Part shown: piece by piece, positions 43,101 through 56,800 of the stretch
How the letters are laid out: the number at the start of each line of letters is the position of its first letter
Position numbering within the stretch: the stretch's first letter is position 1
Source: Hepsetus odoe
Taxonomy: Eukaryota > Chordata > Actinopteri > Characiformes > Hepsetidae
NCBI GenBank assembly: GCA_017165825.1
Contig: CM029379.1
Span: 17,044,159 to 17,108,158 of the forward strand
Direction of reading: 5' to 3'
DNA: 64,000 bases
Notes under the pieces: model-generated
Told to the model about the DNA's origin: nothing
Databases searched by the model: none
The model's input: the letters and a program-made list of their open reading frames with translations, nothing else
Translations under genes and position numbers: made by a program

Positions 43101-46100
43101 ACACCTCTAGAGATAAGCTAAAACTTTTTATTCCCCCCCCTTAGCTACATGATGTGAGAAAGAGTTGTGAGTGTGCTAGTTATCCAGGCTATTCTTAGCT
43201 ATAGCCTATATAGGATGCATAGGATGGAAGTTTTTCATGGTAAGGTAAGCTGAGAGACTTCACTGCCATGCTGAACCCCAAACATTTGAAACAAGCTCAA
43301 GCCTTGATTTCGAATGAGAGCAGTGACTTGACGTTCAAGATATCTCTGGTATTTGACTCTTCACATCTGAGCAGTTCCTGTTAGTAAAAGTTTCTGAAAG
43401 CCATCAAGTGGCATTTCTGTAATTTAGCCTAGACGGGGTCACCGGGTCTGCTTGCTGTCCACACCATTCATCAGGGTAAGAACATGTAACATTACACGTA
43501 GGTGGCTTTGGGCAAGAGTAGACGTTAATCTGTGTTTGGTACTCCATCCTAAAGTAGATTGTAGGGTAATCCCATAGGAGGGTTACTTCTCCGCACCCGG
43601 CTTGATGATTAAGCACCGCTATGCGCTCTGTTCTTGGAAAGACAGAAAGAAGCACAGATACTGGGTTAACAGCCCCCACCATCTCAGCTACTGTGTCAAG
43701 AACCAAAACAGGGACTCTTGCAGCTAATTATTCAGTCCTGCATTTCCCCTTCCTGCTACATCATTTAGGATGCTCCCCTTTGAAGAACGTATTATTTAAT
43801 AACTAAATTTATTCATCGTTAAAAATGGTAAAGAAATTTAAAACTGCATCCGACGTCTCTAATCTAGGGCTGTCACTTTCGATTATATTAGTAATCTAGC
43901 ATCTAAATATTCAGACAGTGATTAAGTTATAATTTTATAAAGTAATATACATTTTATTAAGTAATTTTATAAAGTAATAGAAAGTTAGAACTTTAAAACA
44001 GCGAAATTTATGAAATATATAAAACTGTGCACATTCATTGTATCCTACTGAGTTTCTGCAGCATTATTTTTGTTTCTAAAGTACAGTTTTGACATTTCAG
44101 CGCCAGTAAAACTAAAAGAAACTCAAGACACCACTATGTCCATGCTCATGTTCTTGTCAAAGTATTGGTTTGAACATTTACAGCAATCTTTATTTGTGGT
44201 AGTGTAATCAACAAGTTCAATACATTATATTTATGGAAACTTAAAGCTTTAACTCTACCCCGGAAAACTTCATTTGTTCTTCACGGTGGACACACTAAAA
44301 GGTTTTTCTTTGTAATGAGTATATTTTTTTCTTTAAACAAGTTACAGTATTGCTCACAAGCACTTTTACACTACACTGACATGTTTAAGGAAATATTAAA
44401 TATTTAAGTATCATTTTTGATTGGTTAAGCCGCTGGCAGAATTCATGACTGGCTGTAACGCACTGGTTGCGATGGCCAGGATGGATTTCTGGGCGAGTAT
44501 AAACGTGGTACGTGGGATTTGCACAGGGGAAGCGTGACCGTTTAAGAAACAATGATGGCTGAACAAAACCATCTGCAGCCACAGAAACCTCTAAACTGTA
44601 AAAGCTGTAGCCTGTTTAAAACGACCAACGTGCAGCCAAATGTAGACAAAGTGTCCCGGGTAACAATTTATTCTCTTTTACACAAATACAGCAATGTCTG
44701 CTGCAGATTCAAAACTAAATCTCTTTACTAAAAGGGAGTGCCTTTTAATTTGTGGTATAAATTTAGCTTTTTTCATGCTCAGTGCATGTCTGTGAGTCTC
44801 TGCAGACGGCTCTTTATTTTAGAGGACGGATACAAGAAATGGAATTGCACGATGATGCATGGAAACCTGATGCTGCAACAAAGAAATTTAATTCCTGTGA
44901 ACTCAAACGGAATAAAATGTCCTGCAGAGAACGTCTCATCAACAAGAGCGCGACCCTATTGGAGTTAGGTTCTTAACAGCCCGTTTCATTATCAGTTAAA
45001 AGTTTTGGGAAGCGCCAGTAGCTGTGTTTAGTATGATCATCACAACTGGCAAGTTTCAGTGTGTTACTTTTTTTTATTTCTTTAAATTTACCACATTTTA
45101 TCAGGCAAAACCTGTTCATTACCATCTAACAACAACCCAGAAGGGCTTGACGACTTCTCCCCAACATAAATATTTCCCATAACTAACCTGTGACATGTAG
45201 CCCACTGAAGGAATCGATGAGAAACAAAAGCACATTTGTAATTTTGGACAGAGTCGACCTTGTGATCTTGATTAAAATCATTATTAACTCATTCTGTTGG
45301 AAGTGAAATCAGTCTTTACATAATTTCTACATTCTTGATATTTCTTAACCATCAATATAAACCGACAACAAGCTGAAAACAGTCCATGAAAAAGCAAAGC
45401 AAATGCCATTCATTTAACTGTAATCTACTGAACTGACTTCATATAAAATCTGATTTCAAATAAGGTCAATTACACAGTCAGTGTCATCTTCTGGGTTACT
45501 TTCTTTTGCCACTGCCTGTGCTCATATGTTTCATGCTGAAATTATGTACGGTAAACCCAACGCATCCCTTTTTCTGTGATATTAACACAGTATAGCGTGT
45601 AAAAACAGCTGCAGCTCCAGCGAAGCTCATTCTGGGTTTGGAGAACTGTGGTTCATGATGATGCACAGAGCCGCTGCTTCCAGCCACGGATTTTCGATTC
45701 ACTAATTAGGCGTCCAGCTTCGTTAAGGCAGAGGATTTATTGGGGGAAGAGAGCTGGTGTGGCGCAGAGTTGGACTGGATACAGCAGCCGTAAACACTGC
45801 AGGCTTGGGGGTCAGAGGCGGCGTAAAACTTGTTGCCGCAGTGTCGCAGTATATTACTGTTAAAATCACACTCTGGAACATCGCCATGGCTACAGCACGG
45901 CAAGAGTGGGCTGCAGATCCGCAGGCAGCTACAGCGAGTGTCGCTTTTAACCTTTATTGTCATGGAAGCACTTAATGCTTGTCCCTTTGCTGCGGCTGGT
46001 ACTTTTTACCACATCTGTACCACACTTTTTGTAAGATCTCCCAGATCCTGTAACAACCATCCCTCGCTCTCTCCCGTCAAGTTACATTAGTCTTAATCAC

Positions 46101-46284
46101 CAGGCCCTGATCAACTTTAATAATCACTCTCTTTTCTGTCAAATACGTTGTGGATAAACTTGAGCTCATTTTGATCTGGTTTCTATTTACATAAAAGGAA
46201 TATTACTGGAACCAAAGCTCTTCAGCATCAGACAGAATGTCCCGGTACCAGATCTATCCTTTCTTTATCTGAACAGCTTATTCG

Positions 46285-46508
46285 AACCAGTGGTGCGAGG
46301 TTTGCTGTCCCACCCTTCATACAACAGAACACCCCGGACAGGCCGCCAGTCCATCGCAAGACAAACATACAGACGGACACATTCACAGTCACACCTTGTG
46401 ACATACATGTCTTTTGACTGCAAGAGGACGTGAAGGAGACCCACGCAGACACACCTGGGACACCCCGGCTGGAAACGGATCCCAGGACCTTCTTGTTGGG
46501 AGACGACA
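46285..46508. repeat. Dispersed repeat family C, longer copy
   Basis: CACCCCGGACAGGCCGCCAG, CAGTCACACCTTGTGACATA, GACCCACGCAGACACACCTG and AGGACCTTCTTGTTGGGAGA are successive blocks of a repeat common in fish genomes. The 49455 copy shares the later blocks. Confidence 0.65.
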
Positions 46509-47117
46509 GCACATCAAAATTTCCATTGACAAGTGAACTGCATGGGACGAATATTAACAGGTTTAATTTGTTATTTTTATAAGTTTGTACAATTTAATCT
46601 ATTTTAAAAGGTGAATAGTGATTTATTGAACTGAACAGCTGGAAAAAACCTGAGCGGTGTCCCAATCCGCACAATTCTACACTTCACCTACTACAATTCT
46701 GAGGGCATTTCTAATGGCTTTGCACTTTTCTTACGTACACTATTTAGTGTGCTAGTGTGCAATTTGGGACAAAGCCCTACTAGCTATTACAATAAAGCTC
46801 ACAAATAAGCTCTGCGCTTCTCCAGATCATGTTAAAGTCTTCTGGTCGCTTCTTAAAGCAGGAACTCTCTCACCTGTGAGGAACATTTTTATGGACCCGA
46901 GTTTCCTCCCTGCTGTGTCTCTTCTACTGACCAAAGTATGTGGACTGCAAAGCCTGTCTCTTCTAAACTGCCCAACTGCCTCAAGAAGCCTCTCAGTTTG
47001 CTGCATTTCCACGAACTTTAAAAACGTAAAAAAAAATTCTGAAACATGAAGCAAACTTCTCCACAGAACTGCCTCTGTACGTCACGCATGCGCATAGAGG
47101 ATCAGCGCGCAACTGTT

Positions 47118-47650
47118 TCCTCGAACACACCTGTGTTCGATTCTGTGTACCGAACCGACTCCTTCGAATTGTTCATTTCAGTGAATCAAACGCCCCTTTT
47201 TCACAAGTTACGGAGGAGAAAACAAAACACGATTTCACAGCACAAAGTCACTCATACAAGATGTAAACAAAACAAACTAAAGTAACTCAACTCTTCCTCC
47301 AAAACTCGTGTTCGACTCGTTTGGACAAATCGGTTCTTTCCAACTGTCAATTTCAATGAATCGGAGGTCTGCTTAGTCAAATTACAGAGGAAAAAAAACA
47401 TGAGATCACACCACAAATCCACACACAGCATATGAGTTTTGTAAAGACAAAACTTACGAGACAGGCTGATAGCCTCGACTTGAGCTCTAGCCGTTTCTCG
47501 AATATACTTATTTGATTCATTTGGGAGAGTCGATTCATCCGAATCGTTCATTTGAATGATTCAAACGTTCATTTTATCAAGTTGTAGAGAGCAAATCACG
47601 ACGGTACATCACAGAATCACACTTAGAGTTTATATCATCATAGATAAAAC
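47118..47650. repeat. Degenerate tandem array, about 175-200 base period
   Basis: Three imperfect units. Each has a TTCATTT-AATGAATC-like inverted motif followed by CAAGTTAC(A/G)GAGG and a block with GATCACA-CACAAA. The shared CAAGTTAC point falls at about 47205, 47378 and 47578. A weaker fourth unit may run to 47860. Confidence 0.6.
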
Positions 47651-47917
47651 TAATGAGGTCGCCCGCCACGGTCTACAGTTAGAGAATTCAAACAGGCCCC
47701 CCTGTGTTGCAGTATGGTGTGGAACGACTTTATGCAGTTGATTCATGAGCTGAAATCCATCCCTTTCGATCCTCTCATTCTGGCACAGCATCTGCGAATC
47801 GATTCAATCAGAAATAATCGGTTCACATTCCCTACATGATTCATTCGGGAGTCGAATGTGGCAGAAATCCGCTCAAAACGCGTGAAATAAAGTGAGTTTT
47901 AGCAGGTGTCCACTCAC

Positions 47918-48420
47918 CTCGCATATACAAAATGTGGCACAAGGTTCCCACTGCTCCTTGTCCTTCTGGTGGCTGTGAAATATCAAAGTCGAGAGGATGT
48001 CAACAAACCATTTGCCCCTTTTTTTCTGCTTTGCAGAAGAAGCCGAGCGACACTGAATCAGCACAGTCCGCAGTCACCCTGACAAGAAAAATTACATCCA
48101 CGCTCGACTGGCTGGTCTTAGATTCACTTCAGACGCGGCGAGTCCGTTTCGGTGGCCGGGTTTACCCGTGGAAAGCGCTGGATGATCCCAAACACCAGGA
48201 CGCGTGGATTAACGAAGCCGCCGCACTGGGAGTTGGAGCCGTTATTTTTTCCCAACCAGTTTTCCAACAAGCCCCGCCCTCCCGCGCTAGAGCCGCATAC
48301 TCGCAGCCAATCATAGCGCTGCTGATCAATCCCGCTATCAAATCAGAGCGCAGAGGAGGCGGTCCAACGGGCGGGGAGCGATTATTAAGGCAGGGTTAAT
48401 CCCCGCCCCCTGGTTCCACT
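47918..48420 (-). promoter_or_regulatory. CpG-rich probable usp53 promoter and 5' UTR exon
   Basis: Bases 48110-48420 are clearly richer in CpG and GC than the surroundings. They contain GC boxes (GGGCGGGG at about 48370, CCCCGCCCCC at about 48403) and a CCAAT motif at about 48307. On the minus strand a strong donor, GAG/GTGAGT, lies at 47917-47916, fitting a non-coding first exon spliced to the exon with the usp53 ATG. The exact start site cannot be read. Confidence 0.5.
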
Positions 48421-49389
48421 CTTCACTGCAATCCCTCAAGAATAAAAGTAGAGGGTGGGATGGGGTGCGATGGGGGTGTGTGTTCAGCGTGTGTCTCCGT
48501 TGTACACCTTTATGTGAGCTTTTTCAGGCAGCACAGTCAGAGCTGGGAGGAGCTGGATTTATCACAAAACTGGTCAATTAATCCTAGTCTGAGATCAGCA
48601 CTCTTCAACATGATCACTCACTCACTCTCGTCTGTTCACAGTCATTTCCTGTTTCTTTGAACCTTAATTGGCAGCAATTGTGGAACAAAAACACAACACA
48701 GGTAGAGTTTCTGGGATTTCTATAATCTTTCTTTCTTAAATTTGTATAATCTGGATGAAATACTGGAAATGAAAATCTGATTACTCGTGCTGCTGTAAGG
48801 GCAGGTAGTTCGTCTTACTGGTTTTTGAGGAAATGCACTTTAATATGATGCAAATAAATGTATTTTAGCTCAGCAACAGAAAATGAGTTAAATGCTCTTA
48901 AATAGAAAATGCATTCAGTAAACGCGTGGCGTTTCCAAAGTCGCTGAGTGATCGTGTTAAATGACCATCATCTAAACTCGACCAGAATAATCAGGATTAG
49001 GATTTGTGCCCTGACAGGAGCCCTGACTGGTCTGCTCTTCACCGGCTGTCGGGAGGCGATTTGGTGTCTTTATGACAGGAATTCTGGGTAAAGCGGACAG
49101 ACGGCGTGGGAACAGCAGCCTCTTTTTTCCTTTACGCCGATGTCCTGGGTGGCCTGCAGGCCTATTTTTACAATAAGCACGAAATCTCTACTTCTGGCCA
49201 GTCTGAGCAGTCCGGACTAAACAAGATTGTTCAGCCTGGAGCCTGAAGCTGCCGATTCTCCTCTTTACAGTTACATCCGCTCTGGGTGAAGCTCACAAGT
49301 TCACGAGCTCTTCCATACAACTGTGGATTTATTTCTGAAACCTCAGTGAACTGTGATGTGATCATCTGACCTAATTAGGGTTGCGGGTG

Positions 49390-49391
<2 letters not shown>

Positions 49392-49452
<61 letters not shown>
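49392..49452. repeat. (CA)n microsatellite, the longest in the window
   Basis: About 30 uninterrupted AC/CA units. It fuses directly into repeat family C. Confidence 0.92.
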
Positions 49453-49453
<1 letters not shown>

Positions 49454-49454
49454 C

Positions 49455-49625
49455 TATAGCTAATTTAGCATATCCGGGCCACCTGACATGCAGGTCTTCA
49501 GACAGTGAGAGGATACTAGAGCTCCTGGAGGAAACACACAAACATGGGGAGAACAAACTCCACACAGAAAGGACCCGCATCGTCCCACCTGGGACCCAGG
49601 ACCTTCTCGCTGTGAGGCGATAGCT
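49455..49625. repeat. Dispersed repeat family C, 3' part
   Basis: ATGGGGAGAACAAACTCCAC, AGAAAGGACCCGCATCGTCC and AGGACCTTCTCGCTGTGAGG match the late blocks of the 46285 copy. Confidence 0.65.
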
Positions 49626-49632
49626 CTACCTC

Positions 49633-49868
49633 ATGAAAGTGAAAGTGACTATCCTTGTCATTGTGAAACACAGCACAGCACACAGTGAACAAAATTACAC
49701 CTCTGCATTTCACCCAAACACACGTGCAGCAGGGCACAGCTATTGGAAGCGCCTGGGGAGCAGTGATGGGGACAGTACCTTGCTCAAGGGTACCTCAGGG
49801 CAACCTACTGGTCTGGGATTTGAACCCCTCTGATCCTGAGGCCAACTCCCTAAACACTAAGCCACCGC
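49633..49868 (-). mobile_element. SINE-A, nearly full length, reverse orientation
   Basis: Starts AAAGTGAAAGTGACTATCCT and ends with the reversed head CCAACTCCCTAAACACTAAG. It abuts repeat family C on the left. Confidence 0.87.
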
Positions 49869-52800
49869 TTATCTGAACCTTCTTAGTAATGCTTATTATG
49901 TATATAATATAATGCTTATTATAAAAGATCACTCTACTCTATGTGCTGATAAAAGTAATGCATTGAACAGATTTCGTTTTTCATTTCCACAGAGTAGAAA
50001 ACAACCATACAGAAACAGAGTTATTGGCAAAAGAATTTAAACCTAAGAACAAAAAAAGTGTTGGATGATATTTTTTCATGTGGAAATGACTGAGTGCATC
50101 ACCTTTATCAGTTTATCTGCAGGAAAGCATTCTATAAAGCTGACCTCTGACACGCCTTCATCACCCTTAACAACGATTTCCTTCCTCGTCTCTGACTGAA
50201 TGATGCAAGTATGTGAACAAAATGTGCGTGGACACTGCGCGGGCCAAAGTCCTGAGTCCGAAAGGGCAGCGTGGCTTTGTTTAAGCCCCTGTTCCGCCTT
50301 GATGAGTCCTTATGAGTTCATCCAATCCATAGTATGCGGGTTATAGTTAGCGTTTGCCACTCACTGCTGTGTGAGTAATGATGGTGACACGGGCTGCAGG
50401 CACAAACTGCTCCAGCCTCTGATTCCAGATCAGCCCTCACACCAACAATGTACATAATCACACTTTACTTAACACCAAAATCTTATTAATTAATTAACCT
50501 ACAAGTAAAACCCATCACTGGATTTATGAGAAAAGCAGAGGTAAAGGTTGAAATTTACAATTAAACCTCAACCAATCACAGTTCTGCTTAATAAGTTTAC
50601 AGTTTGAACACAAACTTTCAACCTAAAAACGGTGAATCATACTATATTGGTTTACAATCAACACATAAAGTGATGAAAACAGTCACTTTCACTTTCACCA
50701 CAGATTATTGACAACCTCTTCTGTTTGTTAATAAATGAGGAAATTTATGGCCAATTTTTTCCAAAATCCAACCATAAAAAGTGCTATCAGGGTCAAAATG
50801 TGAAAGTACAGACTTTTAAGTTTACAAATTTAATATTTAAAATCTGTAATACCTTCCTTATGAGCATCATTTGTAGCACACATAAACAATGTCAAATGTT
50901 ACATTACTGGAGTTGATGCTTATATCTCTGGCCCAAATAGTAACTAAAAAACTACATTGTGAACCAATAAAGAGTGGCGGACCTGATCATGTGCTGTTTG
51001 TTACAATATATAGCCAAAAATGCCAGTTGGGTGTTCGCTGAGCAGAAAAGGGAAGCAATCAAAAATCAGTCGTTGATGGTCTGGAAGCTCTGACTGTGTT
51101 TTTTGTAACTCTACTGCAGTGAGTCCTGGATGCAAGGCTACTTATGTCTCCTGTAAATATAGCTGGTGTTCGTGGACATGGACGCAGCTGTCTCACGCTG
51201 TTGAGACTGTAAATGGAGCAGGACGACGACAGAAGAACATGGTCTGAAAGCTGGACGTATAAACAGTGAAGTGAGACGCGGGTAGGTCAGAAGTTCAGGA
51301 TGAGATTTCAGTAGGCTTTCAATGCTGGTAAGTAATTGAGCTCCATTCTGATTGGTTGACCTTGACTGTTGAGGCTTGTATGGCTGAGGGTTTCAGTCTG
51401 AACTTTCATGTACGTTTCATCCAGAACTGATTTACAAGCAAGTGCCAAAGGATGAAGACAGCAGGGAAAAAAATAAAGCATTGATTCATCTTCCCACACT
51501 GTTACAGTAACCTGGGTAAAGACCATCTGCAGTAACAGCACCCCACATCACTTCAGTCTCCGTTGCTTGAATAGAAGTGGCCGAATTAAAGCAGGATGAA
51601 CAGACGGCAATATAAACAAACGGAAAAACAATAGGGTTCAGTGGTGGGGTTGGGGTAGTGGTGGTTCTCACAAAATAAAAGTTCTTACAAAAGTTCTTGC
51701 ACAATTTTTTCATAAGTTAGAAGGTTTTAGGTGATCAACCTATTAAAGCAATCCTTTTTGCAGCTAGTTTCCAGATAAGGACAGTTCAAGGACAGTAAGA
51801 GTAAACTTTTGTGAAGATATTATAAAAAATGTATTTCATTTCAGAACAGCGAGGTCTATTTTAAACCATTCATACCTGGAAAGATGCTCCAATTTTTTGT
51901 TATTTCTTAATGTTTTGCAAAATTTCAAGGGATATACCATGTTTATATCATTTTTGATGGATATATACTATTTCTGTACAGTATTTGGATGCACATTTAG
52001 TATTTTAAATGTGCAAAATGAGAAAAACACAAACTTTCAAATTAATGAAATCGGTTTTATTGGTGTTCACACTGCAACTTCTAAAGTGATTTGGACTAAA
52101 TACAAACATATCATCCATCATACTACAAACATACAACAGCAGCAGCACCAGCAAGCACACCAGCAAGTTTCCAAAACAAAAGGCAAAATAACTTTTTTAC
52201 AGTAAAAACTGTTTTTTACAGTTTTACAGTATTTACAGGCTTTTCTGATTCTTGATTAAACTGATTCGGATTTCTTGTTGCTTAGTTGACATGCTTTTAA
52301 AAACGCTTGCAGGTATCATCTCAAAAATGCATTGGAAATATTTTATACTGAAATAAATTGTAACAGGTAACAGTCTATAGGATCTCTAATCAAAATTCTG
52401 ATCTTGTCCTTTAATGTAATCGGAAAAATAAAATTAAAAATTCCTAGAACACAGACCTACAAACTTTAAAAATGACTCTGCTTATCTATTTATGGGTGTA
52501 TAGACTATATGAATGAATGCAATAAATCTTGAGTTCTACACCCATCAGACCTATACATTGCTTTTTAATTGTTAGTAGGATTTATTGGTATTCATTTATT
52601 TGTGATATTCTGAAACTTTTATAACCAGTGTAAACATCTATGCGGTATCTATGTGATTTAGATAAATATATTAATTCAAGTGTAATTCTAGTGTGTAGCA
52701 TTAGTCTATTTTACTATATTTAGTCTTTTTCAGTTTATTTTATATATCTTACTGCATATTAAGTTGAAAATGAACTTAATTAAGTTGTATCATTGCTGTA

Positions 52801-53216
52801 TTTGTGTTGTGTTTAACTTTTACTGTTCTCAGAACTATGTTTTACTTTTTTAGGAGATGAGAAACACATCCTTAAAAGTTAGCATAAGAAGCTAATGCTA
52901 TTTTATTGAAGTACAAATACATACGATCATATGCAAAAGCTTAGACGCCTCTGTCCAGGTAGTTATGTGAAAAATACATAAACTTTTCTTTTACATTTGT
53001 CATGTCAGTGAATAATTCCTATACGTTTGTTGAGTTTAAAACAATGGAAAATGAATCAACATAAAGCATAAAATCAATGAACAAGGGTCCTTAAATTACT
53101 GATGCCAAACAAATTTAATTATGTCCCCAGACTTGTGACCAAACCCCAGGTGTCTGCCGTGGTAAGAACAGTAGAAGGAAGAAAACAGTCTTACTATTAC
53201 TGTTAGTGAATGTGAT

Positions 53217-53222
53217 TTTATT
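53217..53222 (-). terminator. Candidate poly(A) signal of myoz2
   Basis: TTTATT on + (AATAAA on -) about 390 bases beyond the myoz2 stop. It is the first such hexamer I noticed downstream. Confidence 0.4.
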
Positions 53223-53611
53223 CCTAGCAACTTCTGGACCATTTCTATTGGTCCATTCACAAAATAAACAGGGCAGCCAGAGTAGACAACGATATTATAT
53301 AATACGATATAATATTACATAATACGACATGATATGACAACAGAATTATATAATATGGACTTGTTTCAGTCAAATCAGTAAAGTATTATCTTTACACTGG
53401 AAACATGGTTGGCAAGAAGGTTTGAGAGTTTCTTTTGTATCGATGTTGGAGCAATCAGCCAATGATGCATCCCCTCTAAACCCCTCCACATAGAGGTTCC
53501 CCTCGACGCTGTTCTAAAACCAGTTTCCCTGATAAAACTGATTTAAGAGCAGCAGGTGGGGGATCAAGTCCTACTAAGACCCTCTACCACGATGTAGCAG
53601 CCATGTTGCAT

Positions 53612-53837
53612 TTACAGGTCATCCGATTCAGGGATCTCGAGGGGCTCCAGTGGGACATTGGGGATGATGAGTGGCACGCCGTCAGAGATCCATCCCTGCG
53701 CGGTCCTGTTGAAGGTGGGCCTTTTGGCCGTGGGGTCCTGGAGCTCAGGGTATTTTGGGGGGTTTAGGTCTATCTCTGGGATCTTGAAGGTTATTCCTCG
53801 TGGGGCTTTTTCAAAACCTCCAAAGGGTGTGGCCACT
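53612..53837 (-). CDS. myoz2: myoz2 last coding exon
   Basis: 226 bases. VATPFGGFEKAPRGITFKIP is the conserved C-terminal domain; FNRTAQGWISDGVPLIIPN follows and the protein ends IPESDDL then TAA. Acceptor TTTTTCCAG. Confidence 0.95.
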
Positions 53838-56800
53838 CTGGAAAAACAAAAGGATGAAGGCAAATATAGCTAGGATGTAATGCAATGTTGAGTAGACTGA
53901 TTTTTGACATGGGTTTTAGACAGTAACACGCGGAAATAAAGAGAAGCAGGGAAGAAAATCAGGTTTCCAGACTGTGGTGAGTCCTACAAAAACCATTGGT
54001 TCATATATTTTAGATGAATTTCATCAAACAGGACCCCCATCTGCACACAAACCTGTAGAGCAGTGGATGAGGACAGAAGAAGAATCTGCAGAAATACCGC
54101 AGAGGTCCTATTTGCGCATTTGCTTGCTCTTCCGTAAATGGATGGAACACGTAGGTATGATGGAAATATGTATGATTTAAACATGCAAAGGAGAAAATAA
54201 TTCTCATCTGTTTTCATTTTGGCCTTTTTTCTTTATGTTTTGACCGAAAAATGTCAAAACAGATACAGATACGGTGAGTAAAAAAAAAAAAACCCACATG
54301 TAAATAATATTATAACCAGGATAACACAGCCTGAACTCTGAGGTCGTTTCTTTCCTCTCTGATACGACCTGGAAGTGCACCTGTCCAGACATGCATGCTT
54401 CATGTCCCTTCACCAAGCAGAGCATTTTTAGCCTTTGTTTAATGAAAATGCAGTGTCTGCTGTCCTGACCGGTTTGTTAAACTTGCTCAGTGGCATTTTT
54501 GATCACAATCAACCCCTGAGGTTCTTATTCACCAAGATTCAGTTTACAGCTTGCAAAAAAGACATGCAACAAACAAAGGCTTTGTATAGTTAAACAGTTT
54601 AATATAGTTTAATGAAGTGAGCATGCAGTTCATGTCAGTGTTCTTTGAGTATGGACATGCCCTCTGACAGCCCCTGACTGGAGGTGCAAGTCCAAAGCAG
54701 ATGTGGAAAGCCTGATTTTAGATGCTTTATATTTCCATCAGTCTTTGTGAAAACACACAGAAATAAGCTGTGAAAGTTTATATTGTGACAGAAACGGTTC
54801 AGTCGCCCTGACCCTGCAGCTGCCGACCACAAGAAGGAGCTGATGGGCAAAAATTGTACCCAGACCACTCTCAGATCTCCAGCCCGGTTTATATAAAAGC
54901 CCAATTCTGAACCATTACGGCACTCATCTGCTTTTAGATTCACAGCACCGGTATATTGACTAGAGCTCCTCTTTCCCCCTTTATCGCCAGGCCAGTCATT
55001 CAGCAATGACACTGCAGGATTCAGTTGTATTTATTAAAGTTATGAGGAGGTTATGGGATTAATATCAAGAGGGTACACTTTATGAACATTACACATTACA
55101 GTTTAGAGAGCGTTCAGCCAAGTTCATGATCCAACCTTAACCTACTAAACCGGCAGTTTAACTAGTGTGAATGTCAACAACAGATCAGTGATGCATCCCT
55201 GGTCTACACTGAATACACTGGGCAGCTAATCTGAGATATGTGCCCTAATAAGAGGGAATTTTAATAATTTAGAGTAAGAGAAAAACTGCTGAAATATTTC
55301 TCAGAAATATTTCCCTATCATCTTCATTATATACATCATGTCATATCTGCTATCAGAATATGGCTGATTCTGGATATGAACATTAGAACTTGATTACTGA
55401 TGCTCTACAAAATTTCCAGTAATTTTAGAATCATCACAAGATCTGTTCATCATCTGACACTTTTAAACTCGTCCTAATATTTTCTGATTATTCAGTGGAG
55501 ATGCACTGAAGTAGTTTATTACACTCATTAGTACATTTATCTGCCACTACTTAACCAAGGCTTAACCAAGGACTTTTGAACACCAGGCGATACCAGGCTT
55601 TTTCACACAACATGACTGTCAGGCTCCACCCTGCCCATCAGCAGAGACGCCCATCATCCACTGTGAAAAGTGTTTTAACAGAAAAGGTCTTGAAGTTCTG
55701 ACTACTGACCTGCTTTGTGCTGTTCAGAAAAAAATAAGGTCACTTTAAGCTCATCCTTCTCTACAGCAGAGGTTCCAGCAGGCAGAAGAGTACTGTACCT
55801 GTTGAAACTTTTATAATCCGGCAGATCTGCTCTGGGCTCAGGTACAGGCATCCTGGGCTTAAGTGTATCGGCCAGCGCGGGGTCACTGATGATGGCCTCC
55901 TCCCACGGTGAAAAGTATGATTTGGGCAGGGCCGTGGCGTTGAATCTCTCAGGTGGGACATCCTTCAGTGGAGCCCCGTAACCTGAAATCCATAAGAAAC
56001 ATCTAACTCTGTACTAGACAATTCAGGTCAGTATCATAAAGATCTAAACTCGATGAGCCATTATTGTTGAATTCAGGCTTCTTTTAAGCAAAGAAAGCCA
56101 TTTCATAACTTTTCTTTTCATTGACAAACAGAAAAAGTCAGAAAAATGCCCAGGCCGTTGAAATACTCAAAATGCTAGACATCACATGCTTTTAATTACA
56201 CTCAGTTCTCTTATTACATATTACAGTTTCACCCAAAAATTTGAATGAAAGTGACTCTCACTGAGTGCCTACTTGTAAAAAACTATATAAAATTGTGGTT
56301 TCAAATCCCAGACCAGTAGATTTCCCTGAGGTACCCTTGAGCAAGGAACCGTCCCCATCACTGCTCCCCGAATGCTTTCAATAGCTGCCCCCTGTTGCCT
56401 GTGTGAGAGTGTATGGGTTAAATGCAGAGGTGTAATTTCGTTCTGTTTCACTACGTGCTGTGCCATGGTTCACAATGGCAAGAATAGTCACTTTCACCTA
56501 ATAATTCAGTTTTGTTTTACCCATTGGCAAGTTTTTCACTTCGTTAATTCATATTTTCTGCTTTTTGTTCTATTATTTTCTTTGTATCATAGTTGAAAAG
56601 TTCAAATTAGAGACTACGTATGACTCAGAATCAAACCTTTTATCAAACATGATAATCGTAGTCAAAACTAGTTTTTGCAACTGACGTTGTTGCAAGTGAT
56701 TTATAGAATTGAGATCCTAGAGTGCTGGACAAAGGGAAAACAAAACTCTCTAAAGCTGGAAGAAGAAACTTTGGGAGGAAACAAGGCTTCTGGTCAACAC

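Larger units (their letters stand above)
40927..47917. other. usp53 intron between 5' UTR exon and first coding exon
   Basis: Probably a 7 kb intron within the 5' UTR. It has a SINE-B at 42889, repeat family C at 46285 and a degenerate tandem array at 47118-47650. No further exon could be shown. A 100-codon minus frame at 43404-43706 is unexplained. Confidence 0.5.
48430..53600. other. Intergenic region between usp53 and myoz2
   Basis: Contains (CA)n at 49392-49452, repeat family C at 49455 and a SINE-A at 49633. AT-rich DNA fills the rest, especially from 51.8 to 53.4 kb. No exon recognised. Confidence 0.55.

Noticed and set aside
47932..48399. 155-codon open frame on +
   Set aside because: It lies in the CpG-rich region, where stop codons are rare, has no recognisable domain, and overlaps the probable minus-strand first exon of usp53.
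49381..49580. Open frames through the (CA)n array
   Set aside because: Thr-His or Cys-Val runs encoded by the dinucleotide repeat, not a protein.
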